Source of the DNA: Candidatus Sumerlaeia bacterium
GTDB lineage: Bacteria > Sumerlaeota > Sumerlaeia > SLMS01 > JAHLLQ01
Direction of reading: 5' to 3'
DNA length: 63,275 bases
NCBI GenBank assembly: GCA_019634695.1
Contig: JAHCAW010000021.1
Span: 1 to 63,275 of the forward strand
Below, piece by piece: positions 1 to 8,700 of the stretch; position 1 is the stretch's first letter; every line of letters begins with the position of its first letter. Both the position numbers and the translations under genes were made by a program. The notes under the pieces were generated by a model that was given only the letters and a program-made list of their open reading frames with translations, made no database searches and was not told the origin of the DNA.

Positions 1-299
1 TCGAACTCGTCGCGCTCGTTGTAGAGCCCGTCGATGGCGAGGTCGCCGCCCATGAGGGCGAGGTCCGGTTTGCGATCCAGCGCGTTCACATGGTCGATGC
101 ACGCGCGATAGCCGACGTGGCCCTGGCGCTTGCGGCGCACGTGCATGTCGGTCAGGTGGACGAAGGTGAATTCGGGCTCGGGACAGTCGGCGGCGCTGGC
201 CGCACGCGGCGACCGCGTGCGCGCGGCGCACCCGGTGGCGGCGAAGGCGGTGCCGGCCGCCAGGACTTTCAGGGCATCGCGACGGGACAGATGGGTCAT
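1..299 (-). CDS. Tat-exported metallophosphoesterase lipoprotein, partial
   Basis: Only the first 99 or so codons are present; the gene runs off the left edge of the window. The N-terminus has a twin-arginine signal (SRRDALKVL) followed by a hydrophobic stretch and a lipobox ending in Cys (AATGC), so the product should be exported folded and lipid-anchored. After the signal come two metal-binding motifs of the calcineurin-like phosphoesterase fold, LTDMH (DxH) and MGGDLA (GGD). The ATG start is supported by a strong GGAGGA ribosome site at 307-312, seven bases upstream. The catalytic GNH(D/E) and histidine motifs lie outside the window, so the substrate cannot be judged. It is transcribed divergently from the S1/P1 nuclease gene. 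Confidence 0.8.
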   Translation of the reverse strand, partial: MTHLSRRDALKVLAAGTAFAATGCAARTRSPRAASAADCPEPEFTFVHLTDMHVRRKRQGHVGYRACIDHVNALDRKPDLALMGGDLAIDGLYNERDEF

Positions 300-418
300 G
301 GGTCTCTCCTCCGGAGATGATGGGGCCGGACAGGAGACGGACTCGGGACCGGCAACGGCTGCCATTGCGGCGCACGCTGGCGGGTGGTGCAAGCAGACTC
401 GGGGCGAGAATGAGTGCG

Positions 419-450
419 TCGGACGCGTCGGACCGGTCCGACGTGTCCGA
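419..450. promoter_or_regulatory. 32-bp near-perfect palindrome in divergent intergenic region
   Basis: Two 16-base arms meet at the 434/435 centre with one mismatched pair. The site is built from two TCGGAC units followed by two GTCCGA units. It lies between the divergent phosphoesterase (start 299) and nuclease (start 656) genes, where neither needs a terminator, and has no T-run. A protein-binding operator is plausible but unproven. Confidence 0.45.
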
Positions 451-494
451 TGCGGGGCGTGTTGCAGTCCCCGCCAGTCTTGCGAACTGAAAGA

Positions 495-525
495 TCCTTT
501 CAAAGCCCGGCGGGCTTTGAAAGGA
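495..525. repeat. Perfect 14-bp inverted repeat with 3-base loop
   Basis: TCCTTTCAAAGCCC at 495-508 is mirrored exactly at 512-525 around GGC. A further CTTTCAAAG lies just downstream, at about 538-546. There is no T-run to make it a clear terminator, and both neighbouring genes read away from it. It could be an operator, a 5' leader hairpin of the nuclease mRNA, or a repeat element. Apart from this and the palindrome at 419-450, nothing else is evident in the 356-base gap 300-655. Confidence 0.5.
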
Positions 526-655
526 ATCGGCCCCTTTCTTTCAAAGCTTCGACGCCGCGCCCCCCTTCCCGCTTGCGCACGGCCGGCGTGGCCGCTTGAA
601 GGGCCCATGGGTGGCTCCTGTCGGAATCGCCCGCAGTCCTGCCGGAGTCCCTGTC

Positions 656-1582
656 ATGAGCCGTCTCGTCCTCTTGCTGATCGTCTGCCTGCTGGCCTTG
701 GCGCCGGTGCCGTCCTGGGCATGGGGGCGCGACGGGCATCGCATCGTCGCCGCCATGGCGGAGTCGCGGCTGACGCCCACGGCGCTCGAGCGCGTGCGGG
801 CGATTCTCGGCGAGGACACTTCGCTGGCCTCCGTCTCGACGTGGGCCGACGAGGTGCGCCCGCGCCGCCGCGAATCGGCCCCATGGCACTACGTCAACAT
901 TCCCATCGAGGGCGTCGGCGTCTTCGAGCCCGAACTCTGTCCGAACGACGACTGCGTGACGATGATCATCGGGCGCATGGCGGCCACGCTGGCCGACGCC
1001 CAGATGTACGATCCGCTCGAAGTCGAGGAGGCCCTGAAGTTCATCGTCCACTTTCTCGGCGACCAGGCCCAACCGCTGCACAACGCCAACGAGGCCGACG
1101 ACCGCGGCGGCAACGCCAAGCGGCTCGTCTTCTTCGATCGCGAGACGAACCTGCACTCGTTGTGGGACACCGGACTGATCCGTCGCGAGCTGGAGTCGCG
1201 CGGCATCGACGCCGCTGCATTCGGCAACGAGCTCAACGAGGAGATTCGGCCGGAGTCGCTGCGGCGCTGGGTCGCCGGCACGCCGATCGACTGGAGCAAC
1301 GAGGCGCACGCCGTGGCGCAGGACTTCGTCTATCCCGGCTGGGCACCCGAGCTGGGCGAGGACTACTTCCGCAAGTCCATCGGCCCCGTCCGCGTGCAGT
1401 TGCAGCGCGGCGGCGTGCGCACCGCCCACCTGCTCAACAGCATCTTCGACACGCAGTACGACGGCCTGCCGACGATCCGGCGCCCGTTCGTGCTCGAAGA
1501 TCGCCCGGACGAGGGCGTGCGCCCGCAGCTCGCCCCGGTCTTCGAACAGGCCCCCGAGGCCGAAATGCCCGTCGCGCCTTGA
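656..1582 (+). CDS. Secreted S1/P1-type zinc nuclease
   Basis: The 308-aa product is an exported single-strand nuclease of the S1/P1 family (phospholipase C-like fold, three zinc ions). I start at the ATG at 656 because it gives a clean signal peptide (MSRLVLLL through VPSWA); upstream in-frame codons add only a polar extension. Predicted cleavage leaves Trp23 as the mature N-terminus (WGRDGHR). This matters because family members bind zinc through their N-terminal Trp. The signature HFLGDQAQPLHNAN, DDRGGN and NLHSLWD motifs are all present (residues about 140-185), so it should be active. Likely role: extracytoplasmic nucleic-acid degradation for phosphate or nucleosides. The chrA-like gene follows after eight bases, suggesting co-transcription. 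Confidence 0.92.
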   Translation: MSRLVLLLIVCLLALAPVPSWAWGRDGHRIVAAMAESRLTPTALERVRAILGEDTSLASVSTWADEVRPRRRESAPWHYVNIPIEGVGVFEPELCPNDDCVTMIIGRMAATLADAQMYDPLEVEEALKFIVHFLGDQAQPLHNANEADDRGGNAKRLVFFDRETNLHSLWDTGLIRRELESRGIDAAAFGNELNEEIRPESLRRWVAGTPIDWSNEAHAVAQDFVYPGWAPELGEDYFRKSIGPVRVQLQRGGVRTAHLLNSIFDTQYDGLPTIRRPFVLEDRPDEGVRPQLAPVFEQAPEAEMPVAP

Positions 1583-1590
1583 ACCCCCCG

Positions 1591-2955
1591 ATGACTCTCC
1601 CGACACCTTCAGTTCACGACGTCACGTATCGCGAGGCGTTGCGCGTTTGGGTGCGCGTGGCGCTGATGTCGTTTGGCGGGCCGGCAGGACAGATCGCCGT
1701 CATGCACCGTCTGCTCGTCGAGGAGAAGCGCTGGGTCAGCGAGAATCGCTTCCTGCACGCGCTCAACTACTGCATGCTGCTTCCCGGGCCGGAGGCGCAG
1801 CAGCTCGCCACCTACATCGGCTGGCTGCTGCACGGCACGCGCGGCGGGCTGACGGCCGGGCTGCTGTTCGTGTTGCCCGGCTTCCTGTCGATTCTGGCCC
1901 TGTCGGTGATCTACGCCACCATGCAGGATGCCCCGTTGGTGCAGGGGCTCTTCTTCGGCCTCAAGGCGGCGATTCTGGCGGTTGTGGTCGCCGCCGTCGT
2001 GCGGATCGGTCGCAAGGCGCTGAAGAACTCCACGATGGTGACGCTGGCGGCGCTGGCCTTCGTGGGCATCTTCTTCCTGCGGCTGCCGTTCCCGGCGATC
2101 GTGCTCGGGGCGGGTGTCGTGGGCCTTGCCGGCGGTCGGTGGCGTCCCAAGGTCTTTCAGGTTCTGGAGCCGCACGGAGCCGCCTCCGGCGGAGACGACG
2201 TGGCGATCCGGGACGGGGGGGCATCGGCGCGCCCCAGCCTGCGGCGGTCCGTCCTCGTCGGCGCGGGCTGGCTGGCGATCTGGCTCGCCCCGGTCGCCGC
2301 ACTGATCGCCCTGTTGGGCGAGGACCATGTGCTGGCCGAGGAGGCCGTCTTCTTCAGCAAGGCCGCCACCGTGACCTTCGGCGGCGCCTACTCGGTGCTC
2401 GCCTACATCGCCCAGCAGGCAGTCCAAGCCTACGGCTGGCTGGCCCCGGGCGAGATGCTCGACGGTCTCGGCATGGCCGAGACCACCCCGGGACCGCTCA
2501 TCCAAGTGGTCCAGTTCGTCGGCTTCATGGGCGCCTGGCGCAACCCCGAGCCCTTCAGCCCGATGACCGCCGCCCTACTCGGCTCCGTCGTCACCACTTG
2601 GGTCACCTTCGCCCCCTGCTTCCTGTGGATCTTCCTCGGCGCGCCCTACATCGAGTACCTGCGCGGCAACCGCATCCTGACCAGCGCCCTGTCGGCCATC
2701 ACGGCCGCCGTCGTCGGGGTGATCCTGAACCTCGCCCTCTGGTTCGGGATCCACGTCCTGTTCGCCGAAGTGGCCGAGCGGCGCCTTGGGCCGATTCACG
2801 CCAGCGTGCCGGAGGTGACGAGCCTGGACCCGGCGGTCCTGGCGATCTCCGTGCTGGCCTTCGTGGCGTTGTTCCGGCTCAAGTGGGACGTGCTGCGCGT
2901 GCTGGCCGTAGCCGCGGCGGTTGGCGTTGCATGGGGAATGATCGTCGGCATCTGA
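1591..2955 (+). CDS. chrA: Chromate ion transporter (CHR family, two-domain)
   Basis: This 454-aa integral membrane protein has the duplicated architecture of long-chain CHR transporters. Each half carries the family signature: SFGGPAGQIAVMH and LPGPEAQQLATYIG in the first, TFGGAYSVLAYI and GLGMAETTPGPLIQVVQFVGF in the second. The family exports chromate; some members may move other anions. About ten or more hydrophobic segments are visible, and a polar linker near residues 190-220 joins the halves. It starts eight bases after the nuclease stop. No chrB or other chromate-resistance regulator is adjacent, so this looks like a solitary transporter rather than a resistance cassette. Confidence 0.9.
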   Translation: MTLPTPSVHDVTYREALRVWVRVALMSFGGPAGQIAVMHRLLVEEKRWVSENRFLHALNYCMLLPGPEAQQLATYIGWLLHGTRGGLTAGLLFVLPGFLSILALSVIYATMQDAPLVQGLFFGLKAAILAVVVAAVVRIGRKALKNSTMVTLAALAFVGIFFLRLPFPAIVLGAGVVGLAGGRWRPKVFQVLEPHGAASGGDDVAIRDGGASARPSLRRSVLVGAGWLAIWLAPVAALIALLGEDHVLAEEAVFFSKAATVTFGGAYSVLAYIAQQAVQAYGWLAPGEMLDGLGMAETTPGPLIQVVQFVGFMGAWRNPEPFSPMTAALLGSVVTTWVTFAPCFLWIFLGAPYIEYLRGNRILTSALSAITAAVVGVILNLALWFGIHVLFAEVAERRLGPIHASVPEVTSLDPAVLAISVLAFVALFRLKWDVLRVLAVAAAVGVAWGMIVGI

Positions 2956-3039
2956 GGCCGAAACCCCCTTGCGATTCGCCGCCCGCCCGGGGCAGGAAAC
3001 CGCCGGACAGAATGGCGACACAGGCGAGGTCAAATATCC

Positions 3040-3450
3040 ATGAAGCTGCGCATCCAAGACAACTCGATCCGGTTCCGCATGACCCTGAAGGAACTCGACG
3101 CCCTCGGCACGACCGGCCGGCTGGAGCGCATCTGTCGCCTGCCCGACGGCGGCGCTTGGCACTACGCCGTGGTGGTGGACCGCGCCCTCGAGGCCAGCCG
3201 GGTCGCGTTCGGGGCGGGTCGCATCGAGCTGACGCTGAGCGCGGCCGATCACGCCACGCTGGCCGACCCATCGCAGGAGGGCGTCTACATTCGCCGCGAG
3301 TGGACCGACGCCGCCGGCGCCTCCCAGCGCTTCATGGTCTTCGTCGAAAAGGACCGCCCGGGCTCCACCTGCACCAAGCCCGAGGCGTGGATCTACGACG
3401 GGCATCACGGCGGTGACAACGTCGTCGTGCCGATCCCGCCGCAGGCCTAG
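3040..3450 (+). CDS. Small conserved protein (DUF7009-like)
   Basis: This 136-aa soluble protein has no signal peptide. It begins MKLRIQDNSIRFRMTLKELDAL, resembling a family of short bacterial proteins with an MKLRI.xNxLRFRLT opening (DUF7009, from memory, unverified). The rest looks like alternating beta strands and ends in PIPPQA. No catalytic motif is evident and the function is unknown. A GAGG ribosome site lies about 11 bases before the ATG. Its TAG stop shares a CTAG tetranucleotide with the stop of the convergent DksA-like gene, leaving no room for a terminator. Confidence 0.72.
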   Translation: MKLRIQDNSIRFRMTLKELDALGTTGRLERICRLPDGGAWHYAVVVDRALEASRVAFGAGRIELTLSAADHATLADPSQEGVYIRREWTDAAGASQRFMVFVEKDRPGSTCTKPEAWIYDGHHGGDNVVVPIPPQA

Positions 3451-3791
3451 TGCTTCTGCTGCAAGCAGGCCACGCAGACGCCGCGGTCGGGCGCCGCCAA
3501 CAGGCGCGCCATCGGCAGCTGCCCGGCGCACACGCCGCAGACATCGAAGTTCGCGTCGTCGATGCGGTCCAGCCGCGCGTGCAGGCGGGAAAGCTTCTTC
3601 TCGGCTTGGTCGAGCGCCATGCGCGCCGTGCCCGCGTTGACCATCGAGTCCATGCGGCTCAGGCGGCCGATGGCGCTGTCGGGGCTGACCGGGGCAGCGC
3701 GCGTCCGCAGGTCCTCGATCATCGCCTCGGCCTCGACGATGGCGGCCTCGATGGCCGCCTTCACGGTCTTGCGTTCCTTGGGGGTGAGCAT
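3447..3791 (-). CDS. DksA/TraR-family C4 zinc-finger protein
   Basis: The 114-aa product has the layout of DksA/TraR regulators. Residues 1-82 form a long, mostly helical coiled-coil rich in Glu, Ala and Arg. Residues 85-109 form a C4 zinc finger: CGVC, then the conserved basic/Leu stretch QLPMARL, then CVAC. DksA relatives bind the RNA polymerase secondary channel and modulate transcription, often with ppGpp. I chose the ATG at 3791; longer in-frame upstream sequence has no family similarity. It is shorter than E. coli DksA (151 aa), and the coiled-coil tip acidic motif is not obvious, so binding to polymerase is inferred. The stop codon overlaps that of the facing gene. Confidence 0.85.
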   Translation of the reverse strand: MLTPKERKTVKAAIEAAIVEAEAMIEDLRTRAAPVSPDSAIGRLSRMDSMVNAGTARMALDQAEKKLSRLHARLDRIDDANFDVCGVCAGQLPMARLLAAPDRGVCVACLQQKH

Positions 3792-4137
3792 GAGGTCTTC
3801 CTCGTGGGCGGGCCGGCGGTCCACGCAACGCAGACCGGGCACACCTTCCCTCCGGGCGTCTCGCCGAAATCCTGCCGATTGTCCCTCCAGTTTCGGCCCG
3901 GGGGCTGAAAAGGCAAGCACAACCGCGTCCGCCCCCCGCATCCCGACCGTCCAGCGCCCGGCGGGCGTGAATCTCGGCATGGAATTCCCGCCCGAATACC
4001 GGATGGTGGTGTCCTCGAATCCGGCGAAAGTACGGAAAACACGGGATATTGCTTGCCCCATGCGGAAACGGCGGAACATCGTGGCATGATTGTCAGGATC
4101 GACTGGAAGTCCCTTCTCCAGTGGGGGTTTTCTCGCG
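3792..4137. other. Intergenic region between divergent genes
   Basis: This stretch separates the DksA-like gene from the HEAT-repeat gene and must hold both promoters. Around 4035-4060 there is a locally A/T-richer run (GGAAAACACGGGATATTGC) that could be a promoter core. I see no repeat, RNA gene or convincing reading frame; open frames crossing it lack ribosome sites and family similarity. Confidence 0.4.
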
Positions 4138-4932
4138 TTGAGATCATCGCAGCAACTCGCGGTCGCCGCCGGTTTCAGCGTCGCGGCGCTGGCGATGATC
4201 GCGCTTGCCTGGAGCACCCGCGGCGTGCTGCCCCCCGCAGCCCCGGTTGTCCCGGCACGCCAGCATGTTGCGCCGGCATCCGAGACAGCAGACCCGCCAC
4301 GGCCGCAGGCACCCCTCTCCCCCGCCATGCACGATTCGGGCGACATGTCCCCGCCTGCGCCGCCTGCAACGGTCGAGCGCGTGTCGGCCGACGGGGATCC
4401 GCAGGTGATGGCCCGGGCCCGCAACGTCCCGCTGATCCGGCACGCCTGGCAGCCGACCGGCGACGGGGCCTGCCAGCAATGGCACGTCTCGCCGCACGGG
4501 CTCTATGCCGGATGCTCGGCCGAGGTCGTCGCGCTGCTCGAGCGCGCGCTCTCGCGCCGCGAGCAGGATCGCATCGAGGCGATCATGGATGCCGGGCTTC
4601 ACCCGGACCTGGATTTCGACGCCATGCTGGTGGGGATGTTGTTGCGGGATCCTTCGGCCGATGTGCGGGCCGCCGCCGCCGAGGCGCTGGCAACGACGGA
4701 GAATCGCGCCAGCATCGACGCACTGGTGGCCGCCATCGCGGACACGGACCCGCTGGTGCAGGAGCACGCGCGCGCCAGCCTTTCCATGATTCGCAGCGGT
4801 TACGCGCGCCGGCGCCTCGTCGAGCAGCGCGCCCGCCTGCGCGACTCCGAGCAGATTGCCATCGTCGACCAGATCTTGCAGCAGGCCTACGAAGGACCGT
4901 GGGACGACTTCGATGAAGATGTCGAGTTCTAG
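4138..4932 (+). CDS. Membrane-anchored HEAT-repeat-like protein
   Basis: The 264-aa product has one N-terminal hydrophobic segment (about residues 7-26) after a short Arg-containing head. A Pro/Ala-rich linker follows to about residue 80. The C-terminal soluble region carries a HEAT/armadillo-type helical pair (DPSADVRAAAAEAL, then DTDPLVQEHARASL), typical of protein-interaction scaffolds. The start is uncertain. I prefer TTG at 4138, after a GGGGG tract, because it gives a compact signal anchor; TTG at 4090 would add 16 residues. The gene overlaps the following lipoprotein gene by 20 bases and likely shares an operon with the CLCA-like protein. No enzymatic motif is visible. Function unknown. 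Confidence 0.65.
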   Translation: MRSSQQLAVAAGFSVAALAMIALAWSTRGVLPPAAPVVPARQHVAPASETADPPRPQAPLSPAMHDSGDMSPPAPPATVERVSADGDPQVMARARNVPLIRHAWQPTGDGACQQWHVSPHGLYAGCSAEVVALLERALSRREQDRIEAIMDAGLHPDLDFDAMLVGMLLRDPSADVRAAAAEALATTENRASIDALVAAIADTDPLVQEHARASLSMIRSGYARRRLVEQRARLRDSEQIAIVDQILQQAYEGPWDDFDEDVEF

Positions 4933-5743
4933 AGGCGTCGCGGTGCTTGGAGCGCTGTTGGCCGCGGCAGCCTGCGCCGCGCCCGACAACGAACGCGCCG
5001 CCAATCGACAGGAGGAGAAGAAGGAGACGTCCGCCGTGATGCAGCCCGAGGCCGACGACACCGCGACGGAGATCTACTTCGTTGCGATCCTGTGGAACCC
5101 GGGAGCCGGTGGCCTGCCGTTCGAGATGCGTGTGCTGCGGGCGGGATCGGACGGGACGTTGCAGGTTTCGGTGGAGACGAGCGAGGATACCATCGTGCGC
5201 CTCGCGGAAAGGAGGCTGGAGTCCGGGGAGTTCGACGGTGCTCTGGCATCGTTGGAACGGCTGGAAACGCCGACGCTGCCCGATCCATCCGAGATGGTGG
5301 ATGCCGTACCGAAGGCAACCGTCGAGTTCTGGTGGAGGAGCCCCGGAGGGCAAACGAGACAGGCGATTCTCGGCCTCGAGGAATTGCCTGCCCCGTGGAA
5401 AGAGTGGTTCGGAACAGAAGAGGCTGCAACCGCGGTGACCGGTCAGGAGCAACGTTGGATTCGGGCGCTCCCGCTGGCACCGGAACAGGCAACTTGGCTG
5501 GAAGCGGATGAGGTGGCAGCACTGAACGGTGGCGTGGGGATCGTGCCGGAACTGACAGCGGCCGTGGCGCAACCCGGCCTGCTGGTGCCGGTGCCACCGG
5601 GCTGCGACCCGCTCGATGCGTTGCCCGAGAAGAGTCGCGAGGAAACCGTCGGCCGGGTCAGCCGGGCGGGCACCATCTATCAGGTCCGATTGCTCGAGGC
5701 GCGACGCTGGGCAGCGTCGGACCGGAATTCCCAAGGAGGTTGA
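4913..5743 (+). CDS. Putative lipoprotein of unknown function
   Basis: The 276-aa product begins MKMSSSRGVAVLGALL and reaches a lipobox-like AAAC at residues 18-21, predicting lipid anchoring. The mature part starts with a charged linker (NRQEEKKET) and continues with beta-rich sequence around TEIYFVAILWN and FEMRVLRAG. It contains many Trp-Glu pairs (PAPWKEWFG). I recognise no domain family. ATG at 4919 is an alternative start in the same frame. It overlaps the upstream HEAT gene by 20 bases and ends one base before the next ATG. The next gene's ribosome site AAGGAGG is inside this reading frame, so all three are probably translated as a unit. Confidence 0.65.
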   Translation: MKMSSSRGVAVLGALLAAAACAAPDNERAANRQEEKKETSAVMQPEADDTATEIYFVAILWNPGAGGLPFEMRVLRAGSDGTLQVSVETSEDTIVRLAERRLESGEFDGALASLERLETPTLPDPSEMVDAVPKATVEFWWRSPGGQTRQAILGLEELPAPWKEWFGTEEAATAVTGQEQRWIRALPLAPEQATWLEADEVAALNGGVGIVPELTAAVAQPGLLVPVPPGCDPLDALPEKSREETVGRVSRAGTIYQVRLLEARRWAASDRNSQGG

Positions 5744-5744
5744 T

Positions 5745-8700
5745 ATGATGACACGATCGAATCGAGGACACGGCGGTGTCGGCGTTGTTCTGGTCCTGCT
5801 GCTGGCGTCCGCGACACTGGCATGGGCGGGCGGCCATTGGCTGTCCAACTCGACGCTCGACGGCGATCCGGCCAAGACGGACAAGGCGGCACGGACGTTC
5901 GACATCGTGATCTCGCTGCACAGCGACCCGGCGGGCGACAACGACCGCGCCACCGTGGACGATCGCACTCCCTACGAGGAGATGATCGAGCACTTCGCGC
6001 GCGGCGTGTACGAATCGACCAACGGCCAGCACAAGCTGGGCAAGGTGCGCGTCTTCACGAAGGGCCGCTTCTCGGCCCTGGCGGACGTGCGCTGGACGGC
6101 CAGCGGCCACCCGAGCGCCTCGCCCGGCGGCATCAACAAGCCCGGCAAGACGATCAACATGTTCGACACGTTCAAGGACGGCAACGGCGCGGGCAGCGAC
6201 CTGGTCTTCAGCAACGACCGTGTCGGGGCCGGCTACACGCTCGCCCACGAGTGGGGCCACTACGCCTACGCCCTCTACGACGAGTATCGCGGCGGCAGCC
6301 CCCAGCACAACAGCATCCTCTACTTCCCGCACACCACCGACGTGGGCACGAACGTCGCCATCATGAACAGCCAGTGGAACGCCCGCGGCGGCGACTTCAA
6401 CTGGCTCAACTTCTCCACCTCGACGCGTCCGGGCTACACGCAGCGCAACGCCCAGTACCGCGTCTACGAGGCGGCCGCGTGGCAGACGCTGGCCCGCAAT
6501 CCGTCGCGCGATCCGCGCCGGGGCAACCGCGTCCCCTTCTCGCGTCCGTTCTACTCCGAACTGGCCACCGCGGCCGGCGACCTCGCCACCACGCCGCTGC
6601 CCTCGATCGAACTCACCGGCATCAACGACGCCACCGCGATCTCCGGCCTGGAGATCATCTGGATGGGCGACTCGTTCGTCACGGTCATCGTGATCGACCG
6701 GTCGGGCAGCATGAGCGGCACGCCCTTGAACAACGCCAAGGCCGCCGCCCAAACGCTCATCGATCTCGCCGAAGTGGACCGCACCGACATCGGCATCGTG
6801 ATCTTCGACGACATCGTCGAGACCCTCGTTCCGATCACCAAGATTGACGGCGATGCCACCCGCACCGCCCTCAAGAATGCCATCGGCACGATCACCGCGC
6901 GCGGCCTCACCGCCATCGGCGATGCCGCGGCGCGCGCCCTCAGCGAGATCGTTCCCTACGGCGCGGGCGACGAGAACAAGGTCGTCTTCCTGCTCTCGGA
7001 CGGCTCCAACAATGCGGGCCGCGCGCCCCTGAGCGTCGTGCCCGATTACGTGGCCGCCGGCATCCCGATGTTCAGCTTCGCGTACGGCGCCGGCGCCGAC
7101 CAAACGACCCTGCGCGCCCTCGCCAGCCAGACCAACGGGCAATTCTTCTTCTCGCCCACCACGCTGGCCGAGCTGAACGGCGTCTTCACCGCCGCCAACG
7201 CGGTCGCCTCCTCGCGCACCACCATGTCGAGCGGCGCCGTTCCCACCTCCACCGCCCAGACCACGATCAAGACGCTGCCCGTCGATTCGACAATCGCCGC
7301 CATCGACGTCACCGCCGTCTGGACCGGACAACCCACGGCCGTCGATGTCGTGCTGCGCGATCCGCAGGGTAACGTCGTCACGCAGGACTCCGTCCAGCAG
7401 TCCGGCGGCGAGACCCTTGTCCGCTACGCCGTCAACCCGGCCGCGCAGGGCAACTACACGCTCGAGCTGACACCGACAGCGGACATCAACGTCTCGGTCG
7501 ATGTCGTCGCCACGCCGGCCGACCAGATCACCTTCACGCAGACGCTCTCTGCCGAAACCGGACAGACCGTCGTCTCGCCGACTCCGATGATCATGGTCGC
7601 CTCGCTCCAGAAGGAGCTGCCGATCACCGGCGTCATCCTCAACGCCGAGGTCGAGGACCCCAGCGGCAACATCCAGATCGTCCAGTTCCGCGACGACGGC
7701 GTTGCGCCCGACGAGATCGCCAACGACGGCTTCTACACCGCCCTGGTGAACTACGACCGCAACGGCGTCTACATCGTGCGCGTGACGTCGGACAACTCCG
7801 CGGGCACCGCCCGCATGACCGGCGCCGGTCTGCAACCGACCGCCGACACCACCGGGACGACACCCGTCGAGCTTCCGGAGGTCCCGATCCCCGGTGCCTT
7901 CCAGCGCGCCGCCACCGTCCAGGTCACCGTCACCAGCTTCCGTGCTGACGACCATGGCAACGACAGCACCGCCGCCACGCCGATCGCGTTCGACAACACC
8001 GACGTCGCCGGCCGCATCGAGATCGCGGGAGACGTCGACTTCTTCTCGTTCGACGTCCCGGCCGACACCACCGCCGCCACCGTGCGCGTCACCGACTTCG
8101 CCGGCGGCTTCGAACCCAGGGTGTTGATCTTCGACACCGACGGCACCACCGTTCTGGCCGACGTGGACCTCGACTCCGGCTTCGCCGAACGCGGGTACCT
8201 GCTCGCGACTCTCGGCAGCCTGACGCCGGGCACCTACTTCGCCTCGGTGCAACACATGCTGGCGACGGGCACGGGCTTCTACAGCTTCAGCGCCGGCCCG
8301 GCACTGGACAGCGACCGCGGTGGCGTGCGCGTTGCCGGTGGCTCCGCCCTGCGAGTCGATCTGTGGCGCATGCTCCTGCCCGCACGGGGCCTTGACGCCC
8401 TGCACATGCGCGGAATGATCAACGGCGCCAACCTCCAGCCCCTGACCGATGGCATGACATTCTCGAGCAGCTCGCCCACGGCGATGGTGACCGAGATGTT
8501 CCTGCCCGGCGACTTCCGCCGCGGACGCGGTGCCTTCCATGGCGCCCGCTCGGCCGATGGACAGCGCGTCGGTCGGTTCATGGTCAACGTGGGTGGCTCG
8601 TCGCGTTCGCTCTTCGCGATCGGCGCCCGCAACACCTACCGGCCGCTGCAGGCCGAACCTGCCATCGACGCCGCCGTCACTACCGGCGCGCTCGCCGATG

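Noticed and set aside
130..2955. One 941-codon frame running through the nuclease region into chrA
   Set aside because: The first 490 codons are out of frame with the clearly real S1/P1 nuclease; only the ChrA part is genuine, starting at 1591.
1591..2955. Chromate-resistance cassette or genomic island around chrA
   Set aside because: No chrB, integrase, transposase or composition change was seen; chrA sits in an ordinary gene pair.
3450..3908. A 152-codon plus-strand frame opposite the DksA-like gene
   Set aside because: The minus strand encodes a complete C4 zinc finger and coiled coil; the plus frame lacks a ribosome site and family similarity.
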